DNA from: Paradevosia shaoguanensis
Lineage (GTDB): Bacteria; Pseudomonadota; Alphaproteobacteria; Rhizobiales; Devosiaceae
DNA length: 64,000 bases
Assembly: GCF_016801025.1 (NCBI RefSeq)
Contig: NZ_CP068983.1
Coordinates: 2,287,888 to 2,351,887 of the forward strand
Direction of reading: 5' to 3'
The translations under genes were made by a program, and so were the position numbers. Of the stretch, positions 15,147-21,595 are shown one piece after another. The notes beneath the pieces were generated by a model that saw only the letters and a list, made by a program, of their open reading frames with translations, did no database searches and was not told the DNA's origin. The number at the start of each line of letters is the position of its first letter. The first letter of the stretch is position 1.

Positions 15147-16054
15147 GGGGTTCCTTCCCGTGTGTGGAGGGGAGCGGCTTTTGCGAGCCACGTATCAAAA
15201 ACGGGCTGATCGGGATCATCGAGGAGCGGTGTACCGATGGCTTTAGATTGCAGGATGTACTTTCGAGACCGGCCGACCTGATCGATACGGATCAATCCAC
15301 GACGCTCCAGGTCGACGGCCGCGAGGGCGATTGCCTCACCGCCAAGATGGCCAGAAAGGTTCTGCTGGGCTTTTCGGTGGGTCGCCTCGATGCCAAAGCC
15401 GACCAGCCAGCGCAGAAGGGACCGCTCGCCATCGCTCAGAGGCTCCATCTGTGAACCGTTCACAGATACGGCGGTGGCATGTCCGGTGCTGGAGGTTTCA
15501 GCACCTTCCCCCTGGTAAACTAATAGTGGTTTCGAGGTGGAACCGTCAGTTCGTTGGACAGGTTTCGAGGTGGAACCGTAGCCCATAGTTACAAAAGGTG
15601 ACTGTTCCGTCTGAGAACCCGTACGGTTCCGTCTGGAAACCCGTGCTGGTTTCGAGGTGGAACTAGCTTCTGATTTTTTCCAACGTACGAAGTCCTTGGC
15701 AGCGATCGGCGAGGCGCCCGGACGATCATCGGGAAACTCAGTCAAAAGCCACTCGGCCGACTGCCGATTGCCCTGATTGAAGCCGCCCCGCTTCGTGCAG
15801 ACGACGAAGCCGTGATCCTCCAGGGCATCAAGCGCACGCATGGCGGTCTGCTTGCTCATACGGCATTCCTGCGACAGCTCTAGAAGCGAGCAGGGGATTT
15901 TGCCGTTGTTGCTCCCCGGCCCGCCGTATCGACGGGCCAGCCGAAGGTATACGTCGTGAGGGCCTGGCCCGAGATCGAGCCAAGCGGGGCAGTCAAGAAA
16001 CCAATGGTAGAGCCGCACGTGGCGCGGCTCCTTGTCTCTCAGCTTCTTGGCCAC
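15143..16054 (-). CDS. replication-initiator-like protein with winged-helix N-terminus
   Basis: The 303-residue protein has an N-terminal winged-helix-type domain (about 10-110: RLYHWFLDCPAWLDL..., KIPCSLLELSQECRMSKQTAMRALDALEDHGFV) like that of phage and plasmid initiators. A polar linker (about 120-205) contains three copies of GSTSKP or SSTSKP, and a C-terminal domain (about 210-303) includes a second helix-turn-helix-like part (GGEAIALAAVDLERRGLIRID). The linker is coded by DNA packed with repeated dyads (15528-15663), which could be the origin. It starts with GTG at 16054, four bases after the preceding stop. No helicase or primase motif is seen, so it would recruit host enzymes. Initiator function is inferred. 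Confidence 0.65.
   Translation of the reverse strand: MAKKLRDKEPRHVRLYHWFLDCPAWLDLGPGPHDVYLRLARRYGGPGSNNGKIPCSLLELSQECRMSKQTAMRALDALEDHGFVVCTKRGGFNQGNRQSAEWLLTEFPDDRPGASPIAAKDFVRWKKSEASSTSKPARVSRRNRTGSQTEQSPFVTMGYGSTSKPVQRTDGSTSKPLLVYQGEGAETSSTGHATAVSVNGSQMEPLSDGERSLLRWLVGFGIEATHRKAQQNLSGHLGGEAIALAAVDLERRGLIRIDQVGRSRKYILQSKAIGTPLLDDPDQPVFDTWLAKAAPLHTREGTP
15447..15467. promoter_or_regulatory. perfect 21-bp palindrome inside the replication-like gene
   Basis: ATCTGTGAAC and GTTCACAGAT are exact inverted copies around a single central C (15457). It lies about 60 bases from the dyad cluster at 15528-15663 and may be a further protein-binding site of the putative origin. Confidence 0.55.
15528..15663. 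repeat. cluster of iteron-like dyads, candidate replication origin
   Basis: Three direct copies of GGTTTCGAGGTGGAAC lie at 15528-15543, 15561-15576 and 15648-15663; the first two extend to GGTTTCGAGGTGGAACCGT. Two related dyads, GTTCCGTCTGAGAACC (15604-15619) and GGTTCCGTCTGGAAACC (15625-15641), lie between them. All fit GGTTYC-N5-GRAACC or a one-base variant. Spacings are 33 bp between the first two and about 22 bp for the last three. The cluster is inside the linker-coding part of the replication-like gene, as in lambda O. Confidence 0.65.
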
Positions 16055-16057
16055 TCA

Positions 16058-16252
16058 TCACCGCCCTAGCAAGGCTTGCTGGCTGTCCCGGTGCAGTTCA
16101 AACAGCGCCTTGCGGGCGGCCTGAATGGTCGGGAAGGTGGCGATGTACTGGTCGGCTGGGCCGAAGGTTTCACACCCACGGCCCGTGACGTTGATCTTGC
16201 CGGCATAGTCCGTGCCGAAGGTGACGATTTCTGACCGAGGGGACGCCTTCAC
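16058..16252 (-). CDS. small hypothetical protein of the element (64 aa)
   Basis: The 64-residue protein starts with GTG, overlapping the stop of the AlpA-like gene (GTGA). The sequence (EIVTFGTDYAGKINVTGRG...ADQYIATFPTIQAARKALFELH) suggests a small beta-alpha domain. No family is recognised. The tight spacing to both neighbours is the main support for it being a gene. Confidence 0.6.
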   Translation of the reverse strand: MKASPRSEIVTFGTDYAGKINVTGRGCETFGPADQYIATFPTIQAARKALFELHRDSQQALLGR

Positions 16253-16434
16253 GCTGCCTCCCCCTCAAAATGCTCGCGAAGTTTCCTTCGGCTCACCACC
16301 CAGCGCCGGCCGATCTGGCGGGCGGGGAGTTCGCCGCTCTCCAGCATGTGGAAGCAAGCTCGCTCGGTCACGCCCAGCAGCTTGGCAATCGCCTTGCAAC
16401 CCCACACCAAGTCTAGATCACCGGTGCTGGTCAT
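16249..16434 (-). CDS. AlpA/excisionase-like helix-turn-helix protein
   Basis: The 61-residue protein is a single MerR-type winged helix-turn-helix of the excisionase/AlpA kind: GCKAIAKLLGVTERACFHMLESGELPARQIGRRWVVSR with the typical G-R-R-W-V-V/R-K-L ending. Such proteins direct excision by binding next to the att site, or regulate integrase and replication genes in satellites and prophages. It overlaps both neighbours (ATGA and GTGA) and is expressed from the leftward promoter controlled by the divergent RHH repressors. Confidence 0.8.
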   Translation of the reverse strand: MTSTGDLDLVWGCKAIAKLLGVTERACFHMLESGELPARQIGRRWVVSRRKLREHFEGEAA

Positions 16435-16706
16435 TTGCCGAACGCCTCAGCGAACGCAGCCTGGTAGGCGTCACTCAGCGACCGGGCGCGAAATGCAAGG
16501 TCATTGATAACAAAGATCAGGTTATCCATGTCCTCAGTGGAAACGAGGGGCCTGCGGTTGCTGCCCTCAAACGTGATGCATTCGGCAATGGATGCCCCAA
16601 TGCTCGCCATATGGCGGATATCGCCGATGGGCGCTTCGAGATCGTCGAAGGTGACCGCCTTAGTTGCAGGGGATGGCCCGCGCGTGCTATTGATCATGCT
16701 GTTCAT
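16431..16706 (-). CDS. hypothetical protein of the element (91 aa)
   Basis: The 91-residue protein from the ATG at 16706 (AAGGA seven bases upstream) begins MNSMINSTRG and has a helical C-terminal half (STEDMDNLIFVINDLAFRARSLSDAYQAAFAEAFGK). An ATG at 16739 would add 11 residues. It overlaps the RHH gene upstream by about 20 bases and the AlpA-like gene downstream by four. No family is recognised. Confidence 0.6.
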   Translation of the reverse strand: MNSMINSTRGPSPATKAVTFDDLEAPIGDIRHMASIGASIAECITFEGSNRRPLVSTEDMDNLIFVINDLAFRARSLSDAYQAAFAEAFGK

Positions 16707-16908
16707 CTGCTTTTCCTTGATCGGGGAAGTTGTGACCATGGCTCGGCGAGGTTGCTCCCTCTGCCGGGCCTTTTGCTTTCATGGCCGCGCGGATTGCGCG
16801 GACAATCTCAGAGTTTTGGGAACTGGCGTTCTCTCGCGCCTCGGCCTCGATGAAGACCTTCGCGTCTGGCGGAAGTCTGATTTTTAGTTGTGGGTCGGTG
16901 CGGGCCAC
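16687..16908 (-). CDS. Arc-type ribbon-helix-helix repressor, leftward
   Basis: The 73-residue protein begins (M)ARTDPQLKIRLPPDAKVFIEAEARENASSQNSEIVRAI, the Arc/MetJ ribbon-helix-helix pattern: a beta-strand of alternating residues (LKIRL) that reads DNA, then two helices. The GTG at 16908 was chosen because AAGGAG lies nine bases upstream and the start then aligns with its divergent paralogue at 17022 (MARQDPQLKLRL). Upstream in-frame codons would overlap the operator. It is the first gene of the leftward operon and probably regulates its own promoter. Its C-terminal tail (about 48-73) is polar. Confidence 0.82.
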   Translation of the reverse strand: MARTDPQLKIRLPPDAKVFIEAEARENASSQNSEIVRAIRAAMKAKGPAEGATSPSHGHNFPDQGKADEQHDQ

Positions 16909-16927
16909 TGATCGAAACTCCTTGGTA

Positions 16928-16989
16928 ACCACGGTGATCACCTAACCACCGTGGTGACTTGCTGTCAACACCACGGTGGTGCATACATT
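16928..16989. promoter_or_regulatory. divergent promoter-operator region with three RHH operators
   Basis: Three copies of the palindrome ACCAC-N-GTGGT lie at 16928-16938 (last arm GTGAT), 16945-16955 and 16970-16980. The leftward promoter has TTGACA (complement of 16963-16968) and TTAGGT (complement of 16940-16945) with a 17-base spacer containing the second operator. A rightward promoter may use TTGCTG (16960-16965) and TACATT (16984-16989) with the third operator in its 18-base spacer. The two -35 boxes overlap. Confidence 0.75.
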
Positions 16990-17021
16990 GGGATAAAATC
17001 CACTGAGAACGGAAAAACCCA

Positions 17022-17414
17022 ATGGCGCGGCAAGACCCTCAATTGAAGCTTCGGCTGACCGAGGAAACAAAAGCCATGGTCACGGAGGCCGCTCGATCGA
17101 ACAATCGATCTGTGAATGCCGAGATCACCTCACGTTTGGACTGGTCGTTTCAGGCCCACCCGTCAGCCCCAATCTTGCGGGCTATGATCGATCTGCATGA
17201 AAAGCTGCTCGCAGGTAAAACCGAACTGGTAGTTCCACGTGGGCTGCAAACGGACATCCGTAAGCTTGCGGATGAGCGGGGCGTATCCCCCCAGAACTTC
17301 CTGGTCACGCTCCTGATGGAAGCGATGACGCAGATCGATGAGCAGACCGACCTCGGGCGAGAGCTAGAGGCCAAAATCATGCAGTGGGCAGGCACGGAAG
17401 CGATTGATAAATGA
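17022..17414 (+). CDS. Arc-type ribbon-helix-helix regulator, rightward
   Basis: The 130-residue protein has an Arc-like RHH domain at residues 3-50 (RQDPQLKLRLTEETKAMVTEAARSNNRSVNAEITSRL), clearly related to the divergent 73-residue repressor. A second part (about 55-130), with GLQTDIRKLADERGVSPQNFLVTLLMEAM, resembles another RHH-like helix pair. It overlaps the integrase start (ATGA), so regulator and integrase share a transcript. Sharing operators with the leftward repressor suggests a bistable switch. Confidence 0.8.
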   Translation: MARQDPQLKLRLTEETKAMVTEAARSNNRSVNAEITSRLDWSFQAHPSAPILRAMIDLHEKLLAGKTELVVPRGLQTDIRKLADERGVSPQNFLVTLLMEAMTQIDEQTDLGRELEAKIMQWAGTEAIDK

Positions 17415-18631
17415 GCGTTCGCAAGCGCACGTGGTCGACCAAGGGCGTAGAGCACTCGGGCTGGCAGGCTGATTATGTGGATGCCCAGGGCAAGCGCCGC
17501 CGGAAGATGTTCGACCGCAAAAAGGATGCCGACGCATTCCTGCTGACGGCCAAGTCTGAGGTGCGCGAGGGTGTTCATGTCGCAGATGCCGATACCATCA
17601 CAATCGCTGAGGCGGGCAAGCTGTGGCTGAAATCCGGCGCCGCGGCTGGCCTTGAGCGCTCTTCGCTGGAGCAGCGAGAGCAACACTTGCGGCTTCATAT
17701 CGTGCCCTTCGCTGGAGCGACACGCCTCAACAAGCTTACCGCCCCATGGCTTCGAGCGTTCCAGGACGAATTGAGAGAGGCCGGCCGATCAGCCGACATG
17801 GTTCGTCGTGTGACGGTTTCGCTTGGCAGCATCATCGCCGACGCGCAGAGCCGGGGCCTGACGGTTCGCAACCCCGTCCATGAACGCGGTCGAGCACGCT
17901 CCACCACAGAGAGGCGCGCCAAGACAAAGCTTCAAGTCGGCGTGGATATTCCCTCACCGGACGAGATTAGGAAGTTCCTGACGAGCCTATCGGGGCGCTG
18001 GCGGCCTATGCTCGTCACTGCGGTTTTCACCGGTATGAGATCGAGCGAGCTGCGCGGTCTAGTGTGGGATAATGTCGACCTGACTGCCAAGACCATCCGC
18101 ATAAGTCAGCGGGCCGACGACTTCAACGAGATCGGCCGGCCGAAGTCTGCGGCAGGAAATAGAGCGATCAGTATTCCACCAGTGGTGGTGAACACGCTGC
18201 GTGAATGGAAACTGGTCTGCCCGCGCCGGGACACTGGCAGGAAGGATGGCGATGGTAATCCGATGTTGGCGCTTGATCTTGTCTTCCCCACAGGCGCGGG
18301 CAAGATCGAGAGCCGGTCTAATATGCTTAAACGCGGGCTGATCCCCGCCATGATAGCGGCCGGCATCACCGTGGATACAGGCAGGACAGATGAGGAGGGG
18401 AAGCCGATCCTCTCGGCCAAATATTCCGGGCTCCATGCGCTGCGCCACTTCTATGCGAGCTGGTGCATCAATCCCACTGATGCGGGCGGGCTGGGCCTGT
18501 CGCCGAAGGCTGTTCAGGATCGGCTTGGGCACTCGACCATCGCCATGACCATGGACACCTATGGCCACCTCTTCCCGCGTGGTGATGAGGGCGACCTTCT
18601 GGCGGCGGCCGAACGCTCTCTGCTGGCCTAA
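17411..18631 (+). CDS. int: tyrosine-type site-specific integrase
   Basis: The 406-residue integrase has an N-terminal arm-binding segment (GWQADYVDAQGKRRRKMFDRKKDADAFL), a SAM-like core-binding domain (about 60-165) and a catalytic domain with the conserved set: Arg in FTGMRSSELRGL (about 207), HALRHFYASW (about 340) and LGHSTIAMTMDTYGHLFP (His about 374, Tyr nucleophile about 384). It integrates the element into the tRNA-Arg(CCT) gene, as judged from the flanking att repeats. It lies at the right end reading toward attR and is coupled to the rightward RHH regulator. Confidence 0.95.
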   Translation: MSVRKRTWSTKGVEHSGWQADYVDAQGKRRRKMFDRKKDADAFLLTAKSEVREGVHVADADTITIAEAGKLWLKSGAAAGLERSSLEQREQHLRLHIVPFAGATRLNKLTAPWLRAFQDELREAGRSADMVRRVTVSLGSIIADAQSRGLTVRNPVHERGRARSTTERRAKTKLQVGVDIPSPDEIRKFLTSLSGRWRPMLVTAVFTGMRSSELRGLVWDNVDLTAKTIRISQRADDFNEIGRPKSAAGNRAISIPPVVVNTLREWKLVCPRRDTGRKDGDGNPMLALDLVFPTGAGKIESRSNMLKRGLIPAMIAAGITVDTGRTDEEGKPILSAKYSGLHALRHFYASWCINPTDAGGLGLSPKAVQDRLGHSTIAMTMDTYGHLFPRGDEGDLLAAAERSLLA

Positions 18632-18785
18632 TCAGAGCGTACGAATTGCGTACTGACCTCGACGCAAAACGTCGGACTAAAGCGGAAGGAACTAGGTGTC
18701 CTAACTTTTGAGGAACCCCCGAGCAAAGGCGGACCTTAATCCTGTACCGTGACCGCTCATACTGGCTACGTCGCCAGTATCCCGG

Positions 18786-18808
18786 ATGGCACATGGATGG
18801 CACATCGC
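18786..18808. promoter_or_regulatory. right-end integrase arm-type sites (candidate)
   Basis: ATGGCACAT (18786-18794) and GGCACATCGC (18799-18808) repeat the pair found near attL at 10106-10129, in the same orientation. They lie 37 bases inside attR. Confidence 0.6.
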
Positions 18809-18845
18809 GAGGCAGAGGCCTGATAGCCTGCGGGATATCCCAAGC

Positions 18846-18890
18846 TTCCTAATCCTGGGGTCGTGGGTTCGAATCCCGCCGGGATCACCA
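18846..18890 (+). other. attR: duplicated 3' end of tRNA-Arg
   Basis: The 17-bp core is followed by GTGGG-TTCGAAT-CCCGC and CGGGATCACCA, a complete tRNA 3' half ending in CCA. The acceptor strand matches the intact tRNA gene, but the T-stem differs. This is presumably the original chromosomal 3' half displaced by integration. No 5' half is present, so it is not a second tRNA. Confidence 0.88.
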
Positions 18891-19059
18891 CTCCCAGGCC
18901 ACGCGTTCCTGTCCGCGAGGCCCTCTCCCCTTATAAATGCCCAAGTTTTCCCAGAAGTGCTGGCTCTGGGCGACGGGCTACACTCTTGGTTTACCTCGAT
19001 CTGGCTTAGCTCGCTCGCTTGAGATCGATTTCGCCAACCAGCCGAGGACTGCCCCGACC

Positions 19060-19551
19060 ATGACCCTTCTTTCCCGCGCCAGGCCGTTCGGCCCCATCCT
19101 TGCCGCCACACTCGTCGCCGCCCTGCTCGGCGCCTGCTCGTTCGGCGGAGGCGGTGGTGGTGGCGGCGGCATCGCGCCCGGGCTCGTGGCCCGCATGGAT
19201 GCGCCGGGGGCGAGCCTGGACAAGAACGCCTCCATCGGCATCATCAACCAGTTCCGCGCCGCTTCGGGCGCCGGTGCGTTGCGTTCGGACGCCGCGCTCG
19301 ATGCCACCGCGCAGGCTCTCGCCAGCGAATATGCCCGCTCGGGCAATGCGCCCAAGACGCCGAACGGGGCCCGCACCATTCTCGTCAGCGCCGGCTACGC
19401 CAATTTCGCCGAAACCTTCTCGGGCTGGCGCAACAGCCCGGAAAACGCCCGCGTGCTCGCCGATGGCAGCATGGGCCGTGCGGGCCTGGGCGTCGCCTAC
19501 GATCCGAACTCGGGCTATGGCGTCTACTGGATCCTGCTCCTTGCCAATTGA
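19060..19551 (+). CDS. CAP/SCP-domain lipoprotein
   Basis: The 163-residue protein has a lipoprotein signal (AATLVAALLGACSFGGG, lipobox cysteine at about residue 25), a run of nine glycines as a flexible tether, and a YkwD-like CAP domain (about 50-163: INQFRAASGAGALRSDAALDATAQALASEYA...). The usual second CAP histidine motif (H-x-x-x-M) is not evident, so the domain may be divergent. The function of bacterial CAP lipoproteins is unknown. The ATG at 19060 is chosen because the signal peptide follows it. The end overlaps the TusA-like gene by 11 bases. Confidence 0.8.
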   Translation: MTLLSRARPFGPILAATLVAALLGACSFGGGGGGGGGIAPGLVARMDAPGASLDKNASIGIINQFRAASGAGALRSDAALDATAQALASEYARSGNAPKTPNGARTILVSAGYANFAETFSGWRNSPENARVLADGSMGRAGLGVAYDPNSGYGVYWILLLAN

Positions 19552-19771
19552 GGCCGAGACCATTCTCGACGCCAGGGGGCTCAAATGCCCCCTGCCGGTC
19601 CTCAAGGCCGAAAAGCGCCTGGCGGAACTCCCGCCCGGCGCCACGCTCGTCATCCTGGCCACCGACCCGGTCGCCAAGATCGACATCCCCCTCTTCTGCA
19701 TGCAGCAGGGCCACCAATGCCGGCAGGAAGACGAAGCCGGCGCCATGCGGTTCGTGATTACGAAGGGCTAA
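19541..19771 (+). CDS. TusA/SirA-family sulfur carrier protein
   Basis: The 76-residue protein has the family signature: LDARGLKCPLPVLKAEKRL with the active Cys-Pro-x-Pro motif at about residues 16-20, followed by a two-layer alpha/beta fold and DPVAKIDIPLFC. Members carry persulfide sulfur for tRNA thiolation, molybdenum cofactor work or sulfur oxidation. No ATG is available; TTG at 19541 gives the N-terminus MPIEAETILDARGL, which fits the family. It starts within the 3' end of the CAP lipoprotein gene, suggesting co-translation. Confidence 0.85.
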   Translation: MPIEAETILDARGLKCPLPVLKAEKRLAELPPGATLVILATDPVAKIDIPLFCMQQGHQCRQEDEAGAMRFVITKG

Positions 19772-19834
19772 GGGGACGCGAGGGCGCGCGCAAGTTCGTT
19801 CCGCTACCTGACCCTGTCCCAGCGTCCACCCCGC

Positions 19835-19922
19835 ACTTCCGCGACCGCAAAGTCGGAGCCCACGGATTGCCTCCACTCGAGTGGCGCGGCGCAATAGGCC
19901 CCGGGTCTTCGTCCGGGGAAGT
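19835..19922. repeat. three-hairpin palindromic repeat, copy 3 (standalone, degenerate)
   Basis: The left hairpin is degenerate (ACTTCCGCGACCGC...), but CTCCACTCGAGTGG and the CCCCGGG/TCCGGGG right hairpin are clear. No outer terminal inverted repeats are seen. It lies in the 593-bp gap between the tusA-like gene and dacF, next to the 262-bp repeat. Confidence 0.75.
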
Positions 19923-19988
19923 ACGGTGGTAGGGGCAGGAGCCGCGGTAGCCGGGACCCCAATGCGCCTGCACCAGCACCCCGGCCGG

Positions 19989-20250
19989 TTATCCCCCTGC
20001 ACCGTCAGCGCGCTAAACTATGACCTCACCACCCGCGCCGCCAACGAGGACAACTTCCCCGCCAGCCGCTGCGAAAACTCTCCAAATTGCGCGAAAACCC
20101 CCGCAAAAACCGGAAAAGATCGCCAAACATTGTCGAAGATTGAGTCAAAATTTAACGATTTGCGGCCGCGGAGACGAAAAATTCCGTTGAATATCAATGT
20201 GTTACGGCGGATACAGCTCGCAAAAACTGCCCAAAAACGCACTTATCCCC
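19989..20250 (-). repeat. 262-bp dispersed element, copy 1
   Basis: Read on the minus strand it begins GGGGATAAGTG, ends at another GGGGATAA, and contains CATTGATAT at offset 51, TTAAATTTTGACTCAAT within the block at offset 89, and AATGTTTGGCGAT at offset 119. A second copy at 48528-48788 has the same words at exactly the same offsets. It is AT-rich relative to the genome. A short peptide IESKFNDL plus K/R-P is coded by the same frame in both copies, but no full gene is evident. Confidence 0.8.
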
Positions 20251-20364
20251 GCCAAACACCCCGAGTTTCCCTGTCCAACAGGGAATAACCCGCCGGTGCC
20301 CGATCACCCCAATCCTCGATATCTTGAGCTACCCAGACCCTTTTGCCCGGGTTAATCCCCGCCC

Positions 20365-21507
20365 TTACGGCCGAGGGCGCGGGCGGGGGACGATGGCGCC
20401 GAGATTGGCCGGCTGCTCGATCGCGACCGCTGCTACCGGCGTCGATGCCTGGATCGACGCATAGCCGGGTCGCGGGCGCGGCAGGGGGACGTCGCGGAGC
20501 TGGCCGAGATTGGTGGCGGCATAGACCCGGCCCTTGACCTCGTCGGTCAGGTAGCTCGGCTGGCCCTTGAGGCCGATGGGGTAGGCGGCTTCGCGCTCGG
20601 CGACATAGGCCTTGGCCTGCTTGCCGCAGATGAGCGGGCGCATGTCGGCTGCCGCGCCGGCAGTGTTGGCGACCTGGAGGATGGTCTTGCCGGTGCCGCC
20701 CAGCGCGCCCGAAAAGCCGCGCAGGAACAGTTCAGCCGTCATCTCGCCGCGCTCGCGGGCCGAGACGCCGCCCAGCACCACGGCCATCAGCGAGCGGCCG
20801 TTGCGCTGCGCGGTGGCGACGATGTTGAGGCCCGAGGCGCAGACATAGCCGGTCTTCATGCCGGTGGTGCCGGCGAAGTGGGTAAGCAGGTCGTTGTTGG
20901 ATTCGAGGTTCGCCTTGCCCAGCGTCACCGCCTCGGTCTCGAAGATCGGCAGGTATTGCGGGTAGAGCTGGCGGATATAGAGGCTGAGCACGGCCAGGTC
21001 GCGCGCCGAGGTCACCTGGCCGTCGTCGTGAAGGCCGTTGGCATTGACGTAGTGCGTATTGGTCATGCCGAGCTTGGTCGCGGTGTCGTTCATCTCGGCG
21101 ACGAAGGCCTTCTCGCTCCCGCCCACGGTTTCGGCGATGGCCACGGCGACGTCGTTGGCCGATTTGACCAGCATCACATAGAGCGCGTCCTGCATGGAAA
21201 GGGCGGAGTCGACCTTGAGGCCGGATTTGCTCGGCGCCTGGTTGAAGGCGCGCTTGGAGATGATGACGGGGGTGTCGAGGCTCACCCGCCCCTCTGAGAT
21301 GGCCTGGAAGGCGACGAAGGCGGTCATCAGCTTGGTCAGCGAGGCCGGGTGCCAGGCGGCGCCGGCTTCCTGCTCGAACAGCACCGCGCCGCTATCGGTG
21401 TCGATAAGCAGCATCGGATTGGCCGAAGCCTGCGAGCCGAGCGCGAGAACGAGGACAGCAAAGGTCACGAAGAGGCGGCGAAGAAACAGCACGCGATCCC
21501 CAAGCAC
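20365..21507 (-). CDS. D-alanyl-D-alanine carboxypeptidase (peptidase S11)
   Basis: The 380-residue exported protein has a signal peptide ending near ALGSQASA (about residue 29) and the three penicillin-binding motifs of S11 enzymes: SLTK (catalytic Ser, about 56), SAN (about 114) and KTG (about 220). It trims the terminal D-Ala from muropeptides in the periplasm. The C-terminal region (about 270-380) is proline-rich (PLPRPRPG, IVPRPRPRP) and lacks a clear amphipathic membrane anchor, so attachment differs from E. coli DacA or DacC. Confidence 0.93.
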   Translation of the reverse strand: MLGDRVLFLRRLFVTFAVLVLALGSQASANPMLLIDTDSGAVLFEQEAGAAWHPASLTKLMTAFVAFQAISEGRVSLDTPVIISKRAFNQAPSKSGLKVDSALSMQDALYVMLVKSANDVAVAIAETVGGSEKAFVAEMNDTATKLGMTNTHYVNANGLHDDGQVTSARDLAVLSLYIRQLYPQYLPIFETEAVTLGKANLESNNDLLTHFAGTTGMKTGYVCASGLNIVATAQRNGRSLMAVVLGGVSARERGEMTAELFLRGFSGALGGTGKTILQVANTAGAAADMRPLICGKQAKAYVAEREAAYPIGLKGQPSYLTDEVKGRVYAATNLGQLRDVPLPRPRPGYASIQASTPVAAVAIEQPANLGAIVPRPRPRP

Positions 21508-21595
21508 AAAGTGGAAGCCGGCGAACTCTTACCAGCCGCCGCCGCGTCGCTCAACCTTGGCGGGGGGAATTGGCGCGGTTGTGAACGGGGGCGCT

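Larger units (their letters stand above)
9932..18862. mobile_element. 8.9-kb integrated phage-related element in tRNA-Arg
   Basis: The borders are defined by the 17-bp direct repeat TTCCTAATCCTGGGGTC at 9932-9948 and 18846-18862. Inside are an integrase, two ribbon-helix-helix regulators, an AlpA-like protein, a replication-initiator-like protein, four small unknown proteins, an HK97-type major capsid protein, an HNH nuclease, a tape measure protein and an unknown protein. All genes except the rightmost regulator and the integrase run leftward, with most junctions overlapping. Terminase, portal, prohead protease, connector, tail tube, fibre and lysis genes are not seen. It is therefore a satellite-like element or a deleted prophage. 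Confidence 0.9.

Noticed and set aside
15528-15663. A small CRISPR array
   Set aside because: The 16-19-bp units are dyads, unevenly spaced (33, about 43, 22 and 23 bp), inside a coding frame, without cas genes.
9932-18862. A complete, self-sufficient prophage
   Set aside because: No terminase, portal, protease, tail tube, fibre, holin or endolysin gene can be found in the 8.9 kb.
18846-18890. A second tRNA gene
   Set aside because: Only the 3' half is present, with no D-arm or 5' acceptor strand. It is the attR duplicate left by integration.
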